From NCBI GenBank assembly GCA_025766275.1, contig JAFKAC010000019.1, positions 248,001 through 312,000 on the forward strand: a DNA stretch of 64,000 nt. The letters run 5' to 3'. Origin of the DNA: Lactarius indigo. Lineage: Eukaryota > Basidiomycota > Agaricomycetes > Russulales > Russulaceae. The first letter of the stretch is position 1; each line of letters starts with the position of its first letter. The translations under genes were made by a program, and so were the position numbers. This document shows, piece after piece, positions 11,996 through 24,011 of this stretch. The notes below the pieces were generated by a model. The model saw nothing but the letters and a program-made list of their open reading frames with translations. It was not told the origin of the DNA and made no database searches.

Positions 11996-13714
11996 TTATT
12001 CGCTGTCGTAGGACTTAACTCTTTCATCAAACTCCGCTTCCGTGTCGACAATGGTTACAGGATGACCAGAGAGCCGGCGCGCTGCGAGGAACTTCTCAAC
12101 AGATGACACCGGCTGGCCACCTAAGTAAATCAAGTCGACGACTGGCAACACCTCGGGAACCATCTCCGCGGTAACGTCTTCCAAGGCCAGAGCGACGTGC
12201 TCTGCGAACCCCCGACATACACGCAGTGTTCTCACAGCGGAGAATTGCCGGAGGAGGTACTGCCATTCATTTGCGCGAATGTCTGCTTTGGCCCGAGGTC
12301 GAGAAAGCTTGAGATGTACCACGCCAGAGAGCATTGCAGAAGGTTGGCTGAATACCTGGGCTATGCGCGAAACTTGACTCTCAATCCCCTGGCAATAGAT
12401 CAAAGCGCTAACTCGACCCCACTCTGGATGGCTCTCAGGACGTGCATACATCCCGAAGGTGACCCAGCGATATGAAAAGTTCACATACGCATGCCTAAGT
12501 AGGGTCATCTCGGGGTCTTCTGAGCGATCGAGGAACTCGAAGAGTCGCGCAACTTGAAAGTCAAGACGTGGTTCCACATGCTTGATGTGAATCTGGTTGA
12601 GTTGAGGGCCGTCAATTCGGGCCACCAAATTCTCTAGATATTCAGTAGCACCATGGAACTCCAAGGATATGAGAGAAGGAACCACGGTCCGCATTACAGG
12701 AGGTGAGCGTATTTGATCAGAGTAGGATATAGTCTCCTGGCACCCGATGAAAAGGGATTTGAGTCTGGGTAACGCGGCCAGACATGTGGCCATCACCTCC
12801 GGCGAAATGTAAGCGGTCCCGGTAATATCGTCGAGAGAGAGATTGACAAGGTCACTAGTCGACGAAAGGAGTGAGGGTAATGCCGGAAAAGGGATGCCTT
12901 CCAAGTGCATATACTGTAAACACGGCGCAGATCCACCCAAGAACCCAATACGAAGAGGAGCCGGTCTCTCATCTCTGCATCGAAGGGTAAGGTGTGTAAG
13001 TGCCGGGAATGGCACTTGCATTGCCGCGACCACCTCTGTTAACCGCGGGCCTGTTAGGCTAAGGTTGACATGGCGTATTTGGTCATGACGCTCGAGTACT
13101 GCAAAGAGACTGTCTTCGTCATAAGGAGTAAGAGTGTTGCGACCAACTTGAAAGTACTGAATGGCGATAGGAAAAGGTGGCCAGATATCCAGATTCTCCC
13201 TTACAGGAGTTCCATTTGTGCAGAAAATATGGAGGTCGAGACGGCGTGGTGATCCAAATATGATCTGTCGCCATCTTCGGCAAACTTGTGCTAATTCGTG
13301 CCATGCCCATACAGTAAATGGGAATGAATCAGGATCTTGATCCTTTCGATACGAGTCAAATATGTCTAGCAAGACATTGTCCGGGAGCATGTTGATTGTG
13401 ATTGCGCGTCCATAACTCTTGCCTGTGCGACACAAGTCAGTGCTCGTCGAGTCGTCACGGCCCGGGTAACTACGCGAGCTCTCGAAGGCATACCTTGAAT
13501 CTGTACTTCCTCTCGTCTCTTGCAGAGAATCTGGGTAGTAATTTCAACCTCCAGGTCTTCGCAACTGCCATTCGAAGTGGTGTCAGAGAGCGAATCATTT
13601 GACAGAGAGGAGATATCAGAGCTGATTGGAGCAAAGCGATGATTACAAAGTCAACTATTCCGCCAATGTGGGAAATGGAATATGGACGCTCTGCACACAC
13701 CCGTGAGAGCTCAT
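11996..13714 (-). CDS. F-box-like protein, group I, lacking exon 2 (locus D)
   Basis: Exons on the minus strand: 13701..13714 (14 nt, ATGAGCTCTCACGG), 13494..13621 and 11996..13422, giving 522 aa. Exon 2, present in every other group I gene except for its altered start in K, is absent. The exon 1 donor now runs straight into what is intron 2 in the sister genes. Because exon 2 is a multiple of three the frame survives. The F-box is intact (MLPDNVLLDIFDSY, WAWHELAQVCRRWRQ, GSPRRLDLHI). The leucine-rich body and the tail (LPVVDLIYLGGQPVSSVEKF to VKSYDSE) are complete. Intron 3 is 71 nt, not a multiple of three, so splicing is required. It is a tandem sister of C. Confidence 0.87.
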
Positions 13715-13734
13715 TGGTGAGCTATGCGATTGGA

Positions 13735-13753
13735 GATATCAGGGAACTTCGCT
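13735..13753 (-). promoter_or_regulatory. Conserved leader motif upstream of D
   Basis: AGCGAAGTTCCCTGATATC on the minus strand, ending 20 bp before the ATG. It is one of seven copies of a shared AGTTCCCTCATA-like element before group I starts. Confidence 0.5.
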
Positions 13754-14721
13754 TGTAGTAGTACGTTTAACAAAGCCTAGAGCCCGTCCGAGGGCGAAAG
13801 AGGGTGCGTTGCAGGGTGCGACCTCTGTTTCCAACGTGGTCACGGGAAACTGTGAAAGGGAACCCAGAGAAACCCGTCGTCACCACCAGCCTGAGAATGC
13901 GCCAAGGAACGCGGCGCTTTGGTTTTGCTTGGGTTGGGTTGCAGCATGTATTCGTCATGCTATGACTAAGCGTGACTATTATCTGTGAGCAACACTGTGA
14001 GTGCTGACGAACAGACAGTCGATGTTTCTATGATCTATTTGTCGCATTGTGCAATAATAGATCGACTGTATACCGTGCCTCCTGTCTGACTACGTGACAC
14101 CCCAGTCAAACGCTGCGAAAGCACAAAGGGAGTTATAAACTGCGCCGTGTCCTTGGCCGTGTCGGTGTTGGCCACCTGCCGCATCACTTTTACCATGAAT
14201 CGAATACAACCGCTGGCTCTCGGCTCGGTCAACCACGGCCAGGGGTGAACATTAAGCGCGGCTGTGCATTGTGCTGAAGGTCGGACGCATCGTTTGGAGC
14301 TCCGAGCCTTGCCACATCCGCTTGGACTCGGACACATGTGACATGACGCGCTGCCTGGACCTTTTGTTCCGCCCCCGGAACGCCACGGACCTTGTCTACC
14401 TGAATGCTGCCCGAATATGGAATTCCCGTGGCTACTACGTTCCAGTCCTCTAAAAGAAGTACAACGGCCCTTATTTAAATGTGAAAGACACGCCGAAATA
14501 CTTCGCTTTCGGCTAGATTCTGTGGGGAAACACATTGACAGTAGTTCGCCTCCCACGCCACGGAATCAAGGATCTTGTACGCGTGAAGGCCACGAGGCGA
14601 TTTAACCACAGCTGGGCCAAAGGGACAGCATTGTCCAGGCTAAAAGGGCGAAGCCCGAGTTGTCGCCGGCATGAGCGCGCGAAAGCCATGGGCGGTCAGA
14701 GCTGTGGTCGCCCTCGCTAAG

Positions 14722-14730
14722 CATATAAGC
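14722..14730 (+). promoter_or_regulatory. Possible TATA box
   Basis: CATATAAGC lies about 135 bp upstream of the start codon at 14864, followed by a C/T-rich leader. A plausible core promoter from sequence alone. Confidence 0.35.
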
Positions 14731-14863
14731 GAGGCCAGTGCGAGGCCTTTGTGGAATCTCCGGACCTTCTTAAAGGCCTCCTCTCCGCGTTTTCTCTCGA
14801 AATATCTGTCGTTCACACATCCCACTACTTCTCCCACTGACACGCACAAACCACCAAACCACG

Positions 14864-16825
14864 ATGAACTATCCTCCCACAACCGATGTCGCTGATCCCT
14901 ACGCCTTTTCGCTCTGGCCGGACTCCGAGGCGGCCGCTAGTGAGGAGGAGCTCACGGCGTGGGCTCAGGCTACCGGGTGCGCCCAGCCAGGGCCCAGCAT
15001 GGAGAACGTTTACCTTGACGATCTTCTGGACACCACCACCTTTGCCTCGGGACTAACCGACATGATGTCGCCCAGCTTTCAAAACGATTCTGTGAGTATA
15101 TTCGCCTTTTGGATATGAGAAAACTTACGTTCGTAATAGGGTACGAGCTGGACGTCCGCAGGCACAGTAGCCACGAACATACTCAGCCATGGCGTCCCTC
15201 TCCCAGATGCCACCGCGATGGCTACCTCGCCAGCCACCATGCCACCCTATCCTACTGACAACACGGACGCGTTCATTCAAGAATTTCTCTTCACACAAGC
15301 GGTGAGTATGCGATAGCTAGTTGTCCTCTCTTCTTATCACTCATCTTGTTACGCCACAGGACTTTTTCACCTCCTTCTCTGAAACTCCGTGTAAGTCACC
15401 ACCTGCAGTATGCCATTAGTTTGTGCTCACCCGATCAAAAGCCTCGACAGATGTCAGCTCACTCCTATCGCCTCAGAGCGATGGTACCGAGGGGGGATGT
15501 CTTCCATTCCCTACGTTTGAGGCCACGTCTTCATACTTCGTGAGTACGAGTAATCAGCTCAGCGGGCTCTGCTAACTGCGGTCTGTTATAGGCTCAACAA
15601 CCGGGCTTCCCATTTCCGCAACTCGACACCGCAGGGACTTTGGGCACAAATCAAATCATTAGCGCGCCCCTAGCCTGGTCAATGGGGGGTAGCAACTTTG
15701 CTGGGCCAGTACAAATAGATTCCGGCCCAATTCCCGACCCCGTCATGGCGTGCGTACCTTTGACACTCGGCGATATGTGACCGTCCTGCTAATACAACTT
15801 TCCCAGAAATTCGGCGCCATTGGACTTTACCCAAATCGTCGACTATCTCACAACGCCCGCTGAAGCGTTGACCCCGCCGGCCATGGGCAAGACGGTGCGA
15901 CCGTCCCTCAAAAAGCGGAGTCGCCAAAGGTATGGAACCCACACTCGTAGTTTTCCCACCAGCTAACGACAAGAACAGTGACGGAGATGATTCAGGCGGC
16001 TCAAAGAAGAGGAGCAAGCCACGTGCAACCGGGGTCGTAGGGGGAGCGGAGTCCACGACAGGGACTCGTCATCCCCCTGCCACGAGGACCCGACGAAATT
16101 TCAATTGTATATCCAAGGCGGCGGGGCGCGGAGCGGAGAGGCTCGCGTCCACGACAGCGCGGGGACTATACCATCGATCTTTGCCGGGACTTAGTGTCTC
16201 GCAGGGGTCGGTGGGAGTCCTTGGGCAGGAACAGCCGTTTTGGATCGAGGAGAGAGAGCAGGTGGTATCGCGGCGCGATACGGGAAGCTCGGCGCCGCTT
16301 CAAAGTGCGGAGAACGCCGGAGACGGGGGAGTTCTCCACAAAATTCCAGAGAAGTTGACGGAGAGGGAGCGGTCGATGCTCCAGACGACTCAAGCTGACG
16401 AGGAGCGCGGGGCGGTCAGGGTTATCAAGTGCCGGGTTTGCCCTGAGAAGGAGGAGGGATTCAACGGGTGGGTAATCTTCCGGCGCCACTGCAAGTCGTG
16501 CGAGAAGCACCCTGCCAAGCTCAAGTTCTGTCCCAAATGCGGCGACTACTTCGGACGGCCAGACTCGGAAGTTCGCCACAAAGACAAAAAGTATCAAGGA
16601 GCATGCCACGGCACGTCGCAAAACGAGGCCAAGGAGAAACAGCAGAGAGTTGAACGGCTCCTCGAGGCTTTTGAAGCGAGGCTGAAGCACTGTCTGAGGA
16701 CCGGAGAGGATGTCGGGCCCCGTTTCTCCGACGTCGTGACTAAGAAGCTCACGAACACTTCGAAAAAGGTGTCCAAAGCGAAGGAGACCCGAGTGGAAGG
16801 CAATTCATGGGCCGACGGACTGTGA
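14864..16825 (+). CDS. Protein with C-terminal Cys/His zinc-finger region, possible regulator (7 exons)
   Basis: Exons: 14864..15091, 15140..15301, 15360..15390, 15442..15539, 15592..15749, 15807..15929 and 15979..16825. All introns are GT..AG (48-58 nt) and the join gives 548 aa without a stop. The first 250 residues are acidic, Ser/Thr/Pro-rich and likely disordered. A basic patch follows (KKRSRQ, GSKKRSKPRAT, about 255-280). The C-terminus has two zinc-binding candidates: C418-x2-C421 with a later RRHCKSCEKH, and C451-x2-C454-x12-H467-x8-C476 (FCPKCGDYF start). After them comes a charged helical tail (about 480-545). The layout resembles basidiomycete-specific putative transcription factors of unknown target. 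I do not recognise an ortholog. The first exons are small, so the exact N-terminus rests on consistent phases rather than homology. Confidence 0.78.
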
Positions 16826-19741
16826 TAGCAACGCCTTATGTATACTTTTTTTTTTTCTCCCCTTCGCCAACCCTACCGCGTACGCTCGCGGTGCAGCGGC
16901 ACGGACGATGGTGACGTTTCATCGCTTATTTCTATCTTCTTTCAGTTTCTATCCGGTCTCGTCTTGTTGTATATATCCTGTAGTGTCGATGTTCTCCGAT
17001 CAGCTCCGGACTAGTCTGATGAATACGTACCGTATTTGGCCGCCTTTGTCCAGTCGGGGTGAGAGTCGGGATCGATTGGACGCGCCGGAACAGAGACAGA
17101 GGAGGCCGTTGTCGCTACGCGGTTTCGAATTGCTCGTACTGTGGATAGATCGAGGTAACGATGCTGCATAGACGGCGTGTTCACGCGATCGATTACGACA
17201 GACGTGTAAAAAATTTCGAGGCTCACCGAGACGGCGCTTATCGAGGCCCCCCATGTGGCAGCCTCCAGCGGCTTTCCACAAACTTACGCGACGCTGATCA
17301 CCTGATGCCTATTTTTCGATGGCTTCAAATTTCTCTTCTGCCACTTCTGGATACATACCAGGTTCGATTTATTTATTTTTCAATCAGTTTAATCCTCAAC
17401 CCCAATATGATATCAGATCGATAATCGCCCCAACGGTTGTCTGGACTAGGAGGAAGCCATCTAAGTCGGCTGAGTCTGCAGTGAGGAATTGCGGAACGGG
17501 CCGTACGGGCCTCGCCTGCTCAGCACCATACAACCTTTGCGCGTGGTAGCCTCCTCGTTGCGTTAGCTCATGATAGTCGAAACGGTAGTGATGCATGTGG
17601 TGTCTAGTGACTATCAACTTTCAAGCGTGCAAGCAACGACGCCTAGGCCAACCACGACTTATCACCAACGGGCAGGATCGAGAGCGATACACATCCGATT
17701 TTCGTCGTCCCGAGTCGGGGTCCGTCCGCATAAGGTGCGTTACAACCGCCCACTATTTAGGAGAGGAACCCGTGTTCGCTCTGCCAGACTTGTAGGGTCT
17801 TGGATGTCGGGGATCCTTCTTCACAACTTGGCTTGAAAGCACAATCAGAACAACGAATCTATTGAGCCTGCGACCACCACGATCCAGAGATCTACTTTGC
17901 TCGTGAGTCTCATGGTCTTCGAGTGCTAATAGTTCTCATCGGGCAACCTCTTCCAGCTGCGCGACTTCCTTATCAGCTTCTCTCCTCCCGTATCTCTGTG
18001 ACGAGTTATATCTGGATTGGTGTTTTGAGCCTCTCCGCGGGACCTACATGTGAGTCCTAAGACTGCATCTGCTAGGACGTTTTTCCTCTAAAGGAAGGAC
18101 TTCGTCAAGCATTGGCTCCACCTGCGTTGAACTTCTTGATGATTATACGACCTGCCCACGCAAGTAGCAATAACTTTATCTCGCATATCTGCCAGCCATG
18201 CGGTTATCACGGTCATCGAGGCCCTTTCGCGCTCGGTGCTGTTTTGAAATCTCATCCGCACTATACAAACCAGCTAGGTACCATTGACGTTCATACAATC
18301 CCTATTTCTTGAGGCTTATCTGTGGACTTAACTTTTGCCGCCCCGCACAAGATCTTCTCGAAAGCCTTTATTCCGAGCTATGAATATTTGAGCAGTCGCA
18401 CACTGGGCTCCTCCGCGTCGGCCAGAACCTGCTGTTATCAGCGGCACGGCTCATTTGAGTGAAGGGACTCTTCGGCTTCCAACTTTTTTGAAGCTTGGAT
18501 CTTGGAGCCTTGAGGAACGCACGGGGAAGGGGGAAGGCTTCTACTGCCAACTGTGACGTTTCACTGATTTCGGCGAGCTTCTGGGCTGGCGGGGGGTGTA
18601 GTTGAACAATCCCGAACTTGTCGGACGATCATTATTTACACACAAACTCTACTGGAAGAACGGTGAGGTGACGAAGCGAGGAACCGCGATTGGTTTGAGA
18701 GGTCAGCTCGCGTGCGCAGAGTTGGGCGGTAAGATCGGGCGCGTGTATCACGCACCGTGGCGCAGCATGCTACAAAGGTGAGGATACCTCATAGTTGGAG
18801 TCTATGAAGCCTTATATGAAGCAGCGCGACATGCTGCCCGGGGCCAACCTTAGCCATCTCTAGTAATAGTTGCCCCAAAAGCTCAGTTCCGCTCCGGCAC
18901 TTTCTCTCATACAAGTGGGGTGTTTGAGCAGGCGTATCAGATTACGTATCACCAACGGTGAACAGAAGAGAAGGGGTTGATCAAAAAAGCCGTCATCGAA
19001 AAGCTTATCGATGGTGCTATGTATAACGACATTGACAAAACGATACACAAGGCCGTGTCAATACTTACACAAAGACCTTTGGGGGAATGAGTAACTAATT
19101 GCAGATCGCATTCCAAGTTGACAACGTGTTCTAGTAGGAGGCAGTGTACCACTGCAGTAGACCTTGAACAAGGCAGACCCCTGGACGCGCTGTAATTGCA
19201 CAGCAAAATTTGGTGAGCGATGTATTTACGCCACCACAGTACAGTGATTCCGCACTGGCGTGGGTGCGATGAGGACATTACATGGCCGCGGCGCGTGTTC
19301 TTCGCGAGTCCGGCCAGGCGGCCCTTGTCACCCGTCCGCGTTGTGCAGTGCACACCTTGGCGCGTCTACTGTACCTCACCCGCCACCCCCTAGCAGCGTC
19401 TACACTTATTCCTCTCCAGCAATGTTTCTATATGTCGAACGGCCTAATCTCACCTCCAGCATGCGTTCGTCGTATTTTGAAAGAAAAAAGATGGCACGGT
19501 ACAGCAAAGTACCTCCCAAAGGGACGCATATATTCTATGATAGCTTCTGCATAGAGAATGGAAGCCTCAGAATCAACTACGCCGCCTTCCAATAGGAGAA
19601 CTAAATATTGGGTGCACAGCCATGTGGTACCCGAACATCCGTGACAAGGACGCTTTTTCTCCACCGCACACACCTGTCGTGTCGTCCTGATGCCGGATAT
19701 AAGGTCAACCTGCCTACCCTCAATAGGCTGCATACTTATCG
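16826..19741. other. Long intergenic region
   Basis: A 2.9 kb stretch without a supported gene. ORFs of 60-134 aa occur on both strands but overlap each other, lack domains, and none joins a neighbour through splice sites I trust. A T-run of about 13 lies just after the 16825 stop. The region ends with the leader of locus E. Confidence 0.5.
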
Positions 19742-21549
19742 ATGAACTCTCACCGGTATGATTCTAGTACTCGCCCGCTATGTTGTGGAGCCGTGGAGGG
19801 CTGACGGCACCTCAACATAGGTCCTCTCCAAATGGTCGTGCTCAAAGAGCTTTCCGCCGACTTCTCTCCCCACGCGCCATTATCACCAAAGTCAATGCGA
19901 TATTTCACCGTTTATTCCACAAAACCGAGCGGGCGCCAATGCACGACACTTTTGAAGCCCTTGAAGAATGGGATTTACTTGCAGGAGAGACCGAACACGT
20001 TCAAACGCCTCACCATGAAACACGTGAGGAAAGGGTTCAGGGTACGTACATGATGCTCGATACAGTGTGTAGAACACTCACAATTTCGTGTGTAACAGGA
20101 CAGGCTGGCGGATTAGCCCTAATTGAAGCCCTTCCTAGCGAAGTCCTCCTCGAGATATTCGACTGCCATCGATTGCTCGCCAAGACCTCTGGCCCGTCGT
20201 GGGTTCCGTGGGAATGGCATAGACTCGCACACGTGTGCAGCCGGTGGCGATCTATCATATTCGAGTCAAAGCGTCGTCTCAATCTGCAACTTGTTTACAC
20301 TTACAAACAGCCCATTAGAAGGACTCTAGATTTCTGGCCAGTATTACCTATCGCCATACGATACCCTCGGTCCTCCCGGTTCCGCCACGTGACTTCACAG
20401 GACGAGGACAATATCATCGCCGCACTCAAACACCCTGAACGCATATGCGAGCTGAACGTTCCTATGCCAAAATCACTATTGCGCAAGTCAGCCTTATTAT
20501 TGCAGGAATCATTTCCTAGGTTGGAGTGCCTTCGGCTTGGATCACAGGACGCGGACGCGATGGGGCCGTTGATCCCTCCCGCTGGATTCTTGGCTGGATC
20601 TGCCCCACGATTGCGCGATATTCATTTGACAAACACCGCCTTTTCCGCATTACCCCTACTGATTCGGTCTGCTCGAGCGCTTGTTTCCCTTCAACTCGAT
20701 AACATTCCGAATTCTGGGTATTTCTCGCCAGACGCCCTCGCCACTGGCCTTTCCGCAACGCCTCGACTCAAACTCCTCAAAGTCTCTTTTCAACCCTCAG
20801 GCTTCCGTCCTGGGAAGGGGCGCACGCCATTACCCCCCAAAACCCGTTCTATCCTCCCCGCTCTCACCGAAATTCACTTCAGGGGCATCAGCGACTATTT
20901 GGAAGACCTCCTCTCCAGAATCGACGCTCCTGCTGTCGACCAAGTCGACGTGAATTTTTTCGAACTAAATACGTTCGACACCCCACAGCTCGCCCAATTT
21001 ATCAACCGCACGAAAACGCTGAAGTCTCCGCACCACACGTCTATCCGACTTTCAGACGACGACATCACCATCATCCACGATTTCCGATTTCCGTCTCCTT
21101 CCGCTTCCGGGACCATCCAGCTTAAGATCTCATGTGACGATGTCGATCGGCAGATGTCCATATTGGTCCATGTAGGCCGGCAATTCTCCAGGCTTCTCTC
21201 CAGCGTGGAGACTGTCAACGCCGACGGATCTCCCTCGCTGTTCTCGTTGCGCGACCAGCGCGAGACGGACTCGGCGAAATGGCTAGAGATTCTGCGCCAT
21301 TTCAGAGGCGTGAGGAAGCTCGAGGTGACGGGCGCGTTGGTGCCGAACATCGCCTCCGCACTCGAACAGGTCACCGGGAATATGGCCCGCGGGATACTAC
21401 CATTCCTACGCGATCTCCACCTCCACGGATCTGAATCGTCTACGTCTCCGTCCATCGAGCCGTTCGTCGCCGCGCGCCGGCTTTCAAGTCACCCCGTGTC
21501 TGTACACTATTCGAGAGACGACTTGTTCGATAATCTGAGCGACGAGTAG
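19742..21549 (+). CDS. F-box-like protein, group II (locus E)
   Basis: Exons 19742..19755 (14 nt, ATGAACTCTCACCG), 19821..20041 and 20099..21549 give 561 aa. Exon 2 encodes a basic segment (RRLLSPRAIITKVNAIFHRL) and an acidic stretch, a leader specific to group II. The F-box follows at about 88-140: EALPSEVLLEIFDCHRLL, WEWHRLAHVCSRWRS and RRLNLQLVYTYKQP. The leucine-rich body has FLAGSAPRLRDIHL, FSALPLLIRSARALVSLQL and IDAPAVDQV. The end is VAARRLSSHPVSVHYS. Intron 2 (20042..20098, 57 nt) has no in-frame stop and is a multiple of three, so an unspliced message would also be translatable. The best intact representative of group II, with G. Confidence 0.86.
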
Positions 21550-22812
21550 GGGGCCGATCAGCGTCCGTTTGTTATATCATCCAAAATAATCACTTGCTAT
21601 TCCTGTTTTTGTTGAACAACGTTCTAGGGTTCTAGATGGTTTACATTACGACGACACACTCACTTATATGCTCCCGTTATCTGCTTCGTGGTACCCGATC
21701 TACTATTGGGACAGCTGTCTTAGTTCGCAGCAGGACTGCTGAGACTCGACGCCTACGTATCCTAGCATTCATTATTATGGTATTATGTATGGTAGAACTT
21801 GTGCCAATACACCCATGCCGATGCACATCATGAAACATCTACGGTCCTTGTAGGCCTGGCATGGCCTTGTAAACGCAGTATTGTGGTCAGACTGAGTGTC
21901 TCGCCAGTACGTACAGCATATCTCTCTCTCGTCCTCATATTCTTTTAAACGAGTAGACTCCAGCTTGACTGAGATGAGCCACGGCAGCCGCTCAAGTCAT
22001 TCCGTAACATAAATACTGTAAGTTAGCAGATTGGCCCATCTCGTTCCGTTATTAGCTTATTAATTGAATGTCCTGACAAGCCTAACGTCAAGTGTCCATA
22101 TCAACGATCACGGCGCCACCTGACTTGGGATTGTGGATCCCACCCCTTGAGCTTCTAGGAACGCCATGAACCCCGCTTTACTGTATTACAGTACTTACAA
22201 TTGGGGCGATCAAATGCCGTCATCCGTCGCGGTGAAGTTCAACGGCGATCCCAGGGTCTGTGGGACTTGCCAGTGTGGCGGCTCCTCCATTCTGGCCTTC
22301 AGAAACCCGCTGGTCCGCTGGTCCTGCTTGACGGTGGGTGTTACGAGACTCTGGGCCTAAGTCGTTGGCTAGGCCGCTGCGCAGCGTCCCTCCTAAGTTA
22401 GACTGATCGCATATGTCAATCCGCAGTATTTCGGAACTAACTTAGGACGCGGGCTGACCCTATCCTGGACTGTGAACTTGAATGACATGTCCAGTCAAGG
22501 ATCTGAAACACACCCTCTCCGTTTGTTATTACATCTCTATTCTAACATCAGGCCTCGAGTGGTCACATCGTCGAACGCCGCCTGACGTTCCAAGAGTAAT
22601 AGTTTGTATTAGTAGCATAGTAGCATACTAAGATAGGTATGAGATGCAATAAACAGCGTAGGGAAAGTAATAGACGAATAACGGATAACAAAATTAGTAG
22701 AGTTGGTGCGGTGCGCTATTGGTGTTGGCTCAGCCGTGTGTTGGTGCTATTGATCAGAAGGGGAACGAATTCTATTCGCGAGTTGCATCGTCGAAGCGGT
22801 CTGTCCTAGGCC
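21550..22812. other. Intergenic region between E and the A/B-barrel gene
   Basis: 3' flanks of two convergent genes. No supported gene. Confidence 0.55.
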
Positions 22813-23609
22813 TTACGCATTGTGCTTCTTGAAAGCGATGTGCGCGATAATAAGGTCACTGAGTTGCCTCATGAATTCTTCGGCCTCCTCCTTAAGTCCC
22901 TCGTGTCCTTCTTCCATGCCAATGCGCATATGGTCCTTCCAGCGGATTAGTTTACACAGACGTGATGTTCCCATATAGGGACGCACCTCAACGGCATTCC
23001 ATCCACCGAAATAAACGCCTACCGAGGGGTCCCCGTGCGTCACACCAAAAGTGGACCCAATCAAGCCTTGTGGCTTAAGCGACCAAAGGTGACGTATCGT
23101 GCTGCGTGCAATTTCATGTGTCTCCTCTACGCGGGATTCTTGCGCCTTGTAGATATCGACTTCGGTGACGGGTGCCTCGATGCAGAGCTGTGGCGTCCCA
23201 GACAACGGCGCGTGAAGGTCACGCACGGGAGTGGTCGCCAGAGATTGGCGCTTCTGGACGAACTCCGGGTACGATGGATCTGCCACGAAAGCGGCGGCGT
23301 GCGCGCGCGACTGCCAAACTGCGGACCCTGTCATTCATGATTGGATGCGAAGACGGATCCTGTAAGACTCACAAAGGACCCAGTATATGTTGTTGGGCTT
23401 CTCCATCGTCGCGCCCCAGTACTGCCCTTTCAGACCCTTCTCTCTGTCGGGGGAGGTTTGTGAAACTGTCTCTCGAAAGTGTGCTAGCACGAAACTCACT
23501 GCCAGCCCTGCACGACGTCCCGGAGTGCCTGGAATAGGGAAGGGTTCGCCAAGCACTGCTCAGTACAGACGAACTGGATGACTTCGACGACGGGGTCCTC
23601 AGGTGCCAT
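22813..23609 (-). CDS. Dimeric alpha-beta-barrel (ABM/stress-responsive-type) protein
   Basis: Exons on the minus strand: 23500..23609, 23373..23443 and 22813..23327, giving 231 aa with phases 2 and 1 matching at each join. The N-terminus (MAPEDPVVEVIQFVCT) is a strand leading into a helix, followed by KGLKGQYWGATMEKPNNIYWVLWSAV in two pieces. The second half repeats the pattern (FGVTHGDPSVGVYFGGWNAVE, then two helices). Strand-helix-strand with W/Y-rich strands is typical of the dimeric A/B-barrel fold used by monooxygenase-like and stress proteins. I infer the fold, not the reaction. It shares a divergent promoter of about 400 bp with decayed locus F. A broken copy of the gene sits at 53094. 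Confidence 0.78.
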
Positions 23610-23716
23610 GAGAGTGAAAGGAAGGGGTAGGGGGCGGGGATGAGAAATGAGAGAATAAACCCAGCGGGCAGGTGGGTTTCAAAAGCTGAGACAAAGCGAT
23701 TTAAGTGAAAAAAATT

Positions 23717-23768
23717 GGCTGACAAGGCCGCCACCATACTACCGTAAGTATGGGGCGGCCAATGTCAG
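23717..23768. repeat. Imperfect palindrome in divergent promoter
   Basis: Arms GGCCGCCACCATACT and AGTATGGGGCGGCC flank ACCGTA, with weaker pairing further out (TGACA/TGTCA). The other copy of this promoter, near 52970, has only the central part (ACCGTAAG on the reverse strand), so the palindrome arose by a local insertion in this copy. Confidence 0.6.
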
Positions 23769-24011
23769 GACATGATGTCTCCGGTTCATTTGTTGTTGTT
23801 GTGAAATAGACTCGGAAAGCGCCTAGCAAAGAGCGCCTAGCGAAGAGAAGCCAGAGAAACAGCAGACGCCGGCACCAAACCGGGGTTAAGGTTAAATCGA
23901 GGTGACTCCGTCGCTAACGTGCCCCTAACGGACCCCAAACTTGTCATTCGCCATTCGTAAGCACAGACGATTTTTTCTCACGTATTGGACGCCAGGAGCC
24001 ACGGTATTAGC

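Larger units (their letters stand above)
13715..14863. other. Divergent intergenic region between D and the zinc-finger gene
   Basis: Holds the D promoter (minus) and the upstream region of the gene at 14864 (plus). The minus-strand ORF at 14035..14556 shows no known domain and looks accidental. A TATA-like site lies near 14724. Confidence 0.55.

Noticed and set aside
14035..14556. 173-aa minus-strand frame upstream of 14864
   Set aside because: No recognisable domain, no intron signals linking it to anything, and it lies in a promoter region between divergent genes.
16166..16690. 174-aa minus-strand frame
   Set aside because: Antisense to exon 7 of the zinc-finger protein gene; low-complexity Leu/Arg composition typical of a shadow.
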